Source: Candidatus Thorarchaeota archaeon (lineage in GTDB: Archaea; Asgardarchaeota; Thorarchaeia; Thorarchaeales; Thorarchaeaceae). Taken from it: a stretch of DNA of 8,089 nt. This document shows positions 6,764 to 8,089 of the stretch, in pieces. The position numbers and the translations under genes are program-made. Below the pieces are notes generated by a model. The model did not search any database, was not told the origin of the DNA, and saw only the letters and a list, made by a program, of their open reading frames with translations. The DNA is taken from the NCBI GenBank assembly GCA_029856425.1, contig JAHQWZ010000074.1, positions 1 through 8,089 of the forward strand, in the 5' to 3' direction. How positions within the stretch are numbered: the first letter of the stretch is position 1; each line of letters opens with the position of its first letter.

Positions 6764-7399
6764 TCATGACAATATATATAGAAACCAATATGTCGGCAGA
6801 GTAATCGCGATTCCAAGCACGACACCACCAATCGCCTGCTTTAAGGAATGTTGTTTCAGAACAGTGCGAGACCAGATTACAACCGTCCACAAAACGACGA
6901 CAGGCCAAGCAATCCATCCATAAACGATGAGAAGAGCTGTTCCTGGCCCTCCAACCCCAGCTCCATGTACGGAAACCTTGGTCTTGAGAGTGGCGATCAT
7001 GACGCCTAATGTAACGGTGAAGTAAGCAGCTGACAGCACTGCAAGAATGTGACATTCAGCCAGAATAAATACTGCATAGACAAAGGCGTAACAGGCAAGA
7101 GAGAATGCAAAGAACTTCGCCCTCATTTCTCGAGCGGAAACGTCAAGGTCAGTCTGACCACGCCATGTAGATAGAATAATTGGTATAACAGGAAGAATAA
7201 CCATTCCAGGAATGAGAATAAGAAGCGCAGTCCTTTCATTGAGTACAGGTCCCAAACCGATAGGGGATGTATAGACCATGATCAATCCGACGTACAGATT
7301 GATGAGAGGTGCTGGAGTTAGTCTCGAGATGACTCTCGCGATATGTGCACTTGGTCCCCAGAGTTCGAGACTCTCATCGTTGTATTTCAGCCTGCTCAT
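6764..7399 (-). CDS. PAP2-like membrane phosphatase homologue
   Basis: This is a 211-residue integral membrane protein with about six hydrophobic segments (roughly 33-52, 58-79, 97-116, 118-137, 152-176 and 186-210). Two motifs point to the PAP2 (type 2 phosphatidic acid phosphatase) superfamily. KVSVHGAG at 141-148 fits the second PAP2 motif with H145. SRTVLKQHSLKQ at 177-188 fits the third motif, SRxxxxxHxxxD, with R178 and H184. The final Asp is Gln here (Q188). The first motif, KxxxxxxRP, is not recognisable. Family members remove phosphate from lipid phosphates or isoprenoid pyrophosphates at the membrane; the substrate here is unknown and may be an archaeal isoprenoid lipid intermediate. 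The start could be ATG 7399 or the in-frame TTG 7417; neither has a ribosome binding site, so a leaderless message is possible. The stop overlaps an ATG (ATGA, 6767-6764) in the frame of the next gene. Confidence 0.72.
   Translation of the reverse strand: MSRLKYNDESLELWGPSAHIARVISRLTPAPLINLYVGLIMVYTSPIGLGPVLNERTALLILIPGMVILPVIPIILSTWRGQTDLDVSAREMRAKFFAFSLACYAFVYAVFILAECHILAVLSAAYFTVTLGVMIATLKTKVSVHGAGVGGPGTALLIVYGWIAWPVVVLWTVVIWSRTVLKQHSLKQAIGGVVLGIAITLPTYWFLYILS
6771..6781 (-). promoter_or_regulatory. Candidate TATA box for the zinc-ribbon/TPR gene
   Basis: On the minus strand this reads CTATATATATT, the strongest TATA-like element in the window. It lies in the last codons of the PAP2-like gene. 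Transcription would start near 6750, giving a leader of about 88 bases to ATG 6662 or an almost leaderless message from ATG 6743. It suggests the downstream gene has its own promoter even if it is also read through from the PAP2-like gene. Confidence 0.45.
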
Positions 7400-7508
7400 T
7401 GTTAGGAAGCGTGCCAATCATCGCTATCTTCAATGTTTTCATTTGTCATATCGACGTAGTTCTCCCGCAATTGGCACATACCAAAGGTCAGGGGGCGTCA
7501 CGACAACC

Positions 7509-7516
7509 CTTATTTT
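7509..7516 (+). promoter_or_regulatory. Candidate TATA-like element for the Roadblock gene
   Basis: CTTATTTT lies about 24 bases before the ATG at 7536, the spacing expected if transcription starts at or next to that ATG. No ribosome binding site precedes 7536, so the two facts together fit a leaderless message. The match to an archaeal TATA box is only moderate. Confidence 0.3.
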
Positions 7517-7535
7517 CTCCCAACAACACGAATTG

Positions 7536-7886
7536 ATGTTAAGGGATACTGAGAAACTCCTTTGGATGGTAAAAACTATGACAGCTGTTCCAAAACGAGA
7601 GGTCTTCGAACGCATTATCCAAAATATAACTAGCAAGTTTCCAGATGTCTATGCGGCTCTCTTCATCAGTCCCGAGGGCTTTCCAATCAACTCATGGGGA
7701 GTTTCTCTCGAGAGGGCTGAGGAGATATCTGCGCTACTTAGTGCATTAATTGGAAAGACAAAGGAGATCATCAAGCAAGTGAAGCAGGGTGGAGAGATGC
7801 AGTTCATTCAGATTCAATCCACCCTAGGTGGAATTCGCATCGCTCCTATGGAAGAATTCATACTTGTCACGATGACAAGGACATAG
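7536..7886 (+). CDS. Roadblock/LC7 domain protein (stand-alone)
   Basis: This small protein (116 residues from ATG 7536) consists of one Roadblock/LC7 domain. A first amphipathic helix (VFERIIQNITSKF) leads to strand AALFISPEGFPI. A long helix (about 65-93) with the heptad-like pattern ERAEEISALLSALIGKTKEI follows, then paired strands MQFIQIQSTLGGIRIAP and FILVTMT. Roadblock proteins dimerise and commonly bind or regulate small GTPases, as MglB does for MglA; they are numerous in Asgard archaea. No GTPase gene is visible here, so the partner must be elsewhere. The frame is open upstream to 7278, but that part overlaps the PAP2-like gene on the other strand. ATG 7536 fits a leaderless start. 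ATG 7578, preceded by GGATGGT at 7564-7570, would give 102 residues and keeps the whole domain. An ABC ATPase gene follows 71 bases later. Confidence 0.8.
   Translation: MLRDTEKLLWMVKTMTAVPKREVFERIIQNITSKFPDVYAALFISPEGFPINSWGVSLERAEEISALLSALIGKTKEIIKQVKQGGEMQFIQIQSTLGGIRIAPMEEFILVTMTRT
7863..7879. repeat. Perfect short inverted repeat at the end of the Roadblock gene
   Basis: CTTGTCA (7863-7869) and TGACAAG (7873-7879) are exact reverse complements around a CGA spacer, all within the last codons of the Roadblock gene and ending 4 bases before its stop codon. It can form a 7-base-pair hairpin in RNA or a palindromic protein site in DNA. No run of T follows, so it is not a typical terminator. 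Confidence 0.35.
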
Positions 7887-7917
7887 CATCACCGTGCAAC
7901 CTTACTCCGATACAGAG

Positions 7918-7925
7918 ATTAATTA
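7918..7925 (+). promoter_or_regulatory. Candidate TATA box for the ABC ATPase gene
   Basis: ATTAATTA lies between the Roadblock stop and the ABC ATPase. Transcription would begin near 7947, about 11 bases before ATG 7958, giving a very short leader. This suggests the ATPase has its own promoter and is not only read through from the Roadblock gene. Confidence 0.35.
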
Positions 7926-7952
7926 GCACCGGGATATCTAGCATATCGGTGC
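7926..7952 (+). promoter_or_regulatory. Inverted repeat (operator or hairpin) before the ABC ATPase
   Basis: GCACC (7926-7930) pairs with GGTGC (7948-7952). After a two-base bulge, GATAT (7933-7937) pairs with ATATC (7943-7947) around a five-base loop. The structure fills the space between the TATA-like box and ATG 7958, the usual place for an archaeal repressor site. The right arm contains GGTG, the only ribosome-binding-like sequence before the ATG, so an RNA hairpin would hide it. Confidence 0.4.
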
Positions 7953-7957
7953 ACGCC

Positions 7958-8089
7958 ATGGCAACTGAAGCTTTCAAAATATCAGATTTGTCAAAGTTCT
8001 ATGGCCCGACCTTGGCTTTGGACAAGCTCAGTGTTTCGGCTCCCAAAAGGGCTGTGGGTTTGCTAGGGCCAAACGGTGCAGGCAAGACA
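7958..8089 (+). CDS. ABC transporter ATP-binding protein, 5' part only
   Basis: The first 44 codons of an ABC ATPase are present before the window ends. An N-terminal strand (FKISDLSKFYG) supplies the likely A-loop aromatic residue Y15. Then comes ALDKLSV and the Walker A motif GPNGAGKT at 37-44 with K43. The sequence VGLLGPNGAGKT is typical of ATPases of ABC-2 type exporters, but the Walker B, signature and membrane partner lie outside the window, so the substrate and direction cannot be told. ATG 7958 is the likely start; GTG 7949 is in frame and close to the predicted transcript start. The upstream inverted repeat suggests local regulation. Confidence 0.88.
   Translation, partial: MATEAFKISDLSKFYGPTLALDKLSVSAPKRAVGLLGPNGAGKT

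Noticed and set aside
6663..7055. N-terminal extension of the zinc-ribbon/TPR frame up to 7055.
   Set aside because: It overlaps the PAP2-like gene in another frame, has no domain-like sequence, and the zinc ribbon and TATA box fit a start at or below 6743.
7278..7535. 86-codon upstream extension of the Roadblock frame.
   Set aside because: It overlaps the start of the PAP2-like gene on the other strand and has no domain-like sequence; the Roadblock domain begins after 7578.
1..8089. CRISPR arrays, tRNA or rRNA genes, insertion sequences and attachment sites.
   Set aside because: No regular spaced repeats, cloverleaf pattern, transposase or flanking duplications were seen by eye.

Overview
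The window looks archaeal. It carries adjacent genes for both subunits of DNA topoisomerase VI, TATA-like boxes at plausible distances from starts, GGAG-type ribosome binding sites, and GTG and TTG starts next to ATG starts. A stand-alone Roadblock/LC7 protein, a zinc-ribbon/TPR protein and moderate GC make an Asgard archaeon (for example of the Thorarchaeia type) my best guess. That lineage call is an inference from gene content, not from a marker tree.

Layout. Positions 1-228 hold no gene I can support, but contain a TATA-like box and an imperfect palindrome ahead of the first gene. Positions 235-4424 are a two-gene operon, top6B then top6A, joined by a one-base stop/start overlap (TAGTG). 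Both subunits depart from the textbook form: subunit B has about 90 extra residues inside its ATPase domain and an acidic tail. Subunit A has a lysine-rich N-terminus, two RadA-like helix-hairpin-helix repeats and a long charged linker before the Spo11-type core. A 99-base gap with several possible RNA structures leads to a metal-dependent amidohydrolase (4524-5435), which has a TTG start and a perfect AGGAGG.

The amidohydrolase ends exactly where a convergent minus-strand gene ends. That strand carries a PAP2-like membrane phosphatase homologue (7399-6764) followed by a soluble protein with an N-terminal zinc ribbon, a long acidic linker with duplicated short motifs, and a C-terminal TPR-like helical region (6662-5436). 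The latter has a strong TATA-like box lying across the end of the PAP2 gene. A divergent intergenic region (7400-7535) separates this pair from a plus-strand Roadblock/LC7 protein, then the beginning of an ABC transporter ATPase that runs off the window after its Walker A motif. A hairpin or operator-like inverted repeat sits between the ATPase's TATA-like box and its ATG.

How the genes work together: the topoisomerase pair forms one enzyme that relaxes and decatenates DNA by ATP-driven double-strand passage. The other genes show no obvious shared pathway. The PAP2 and zinc-ribbon/TPR genes could be cotranscribed, and the Roadblock and ABC genes are codirectional neighbours. The most interesting part is the unusual domain architecture of the topoisomerase VI pair, followed by the zinc-ribbon/acidic/TPR protein and a CACCG/CGGTG word that recurs in intergenic regions.
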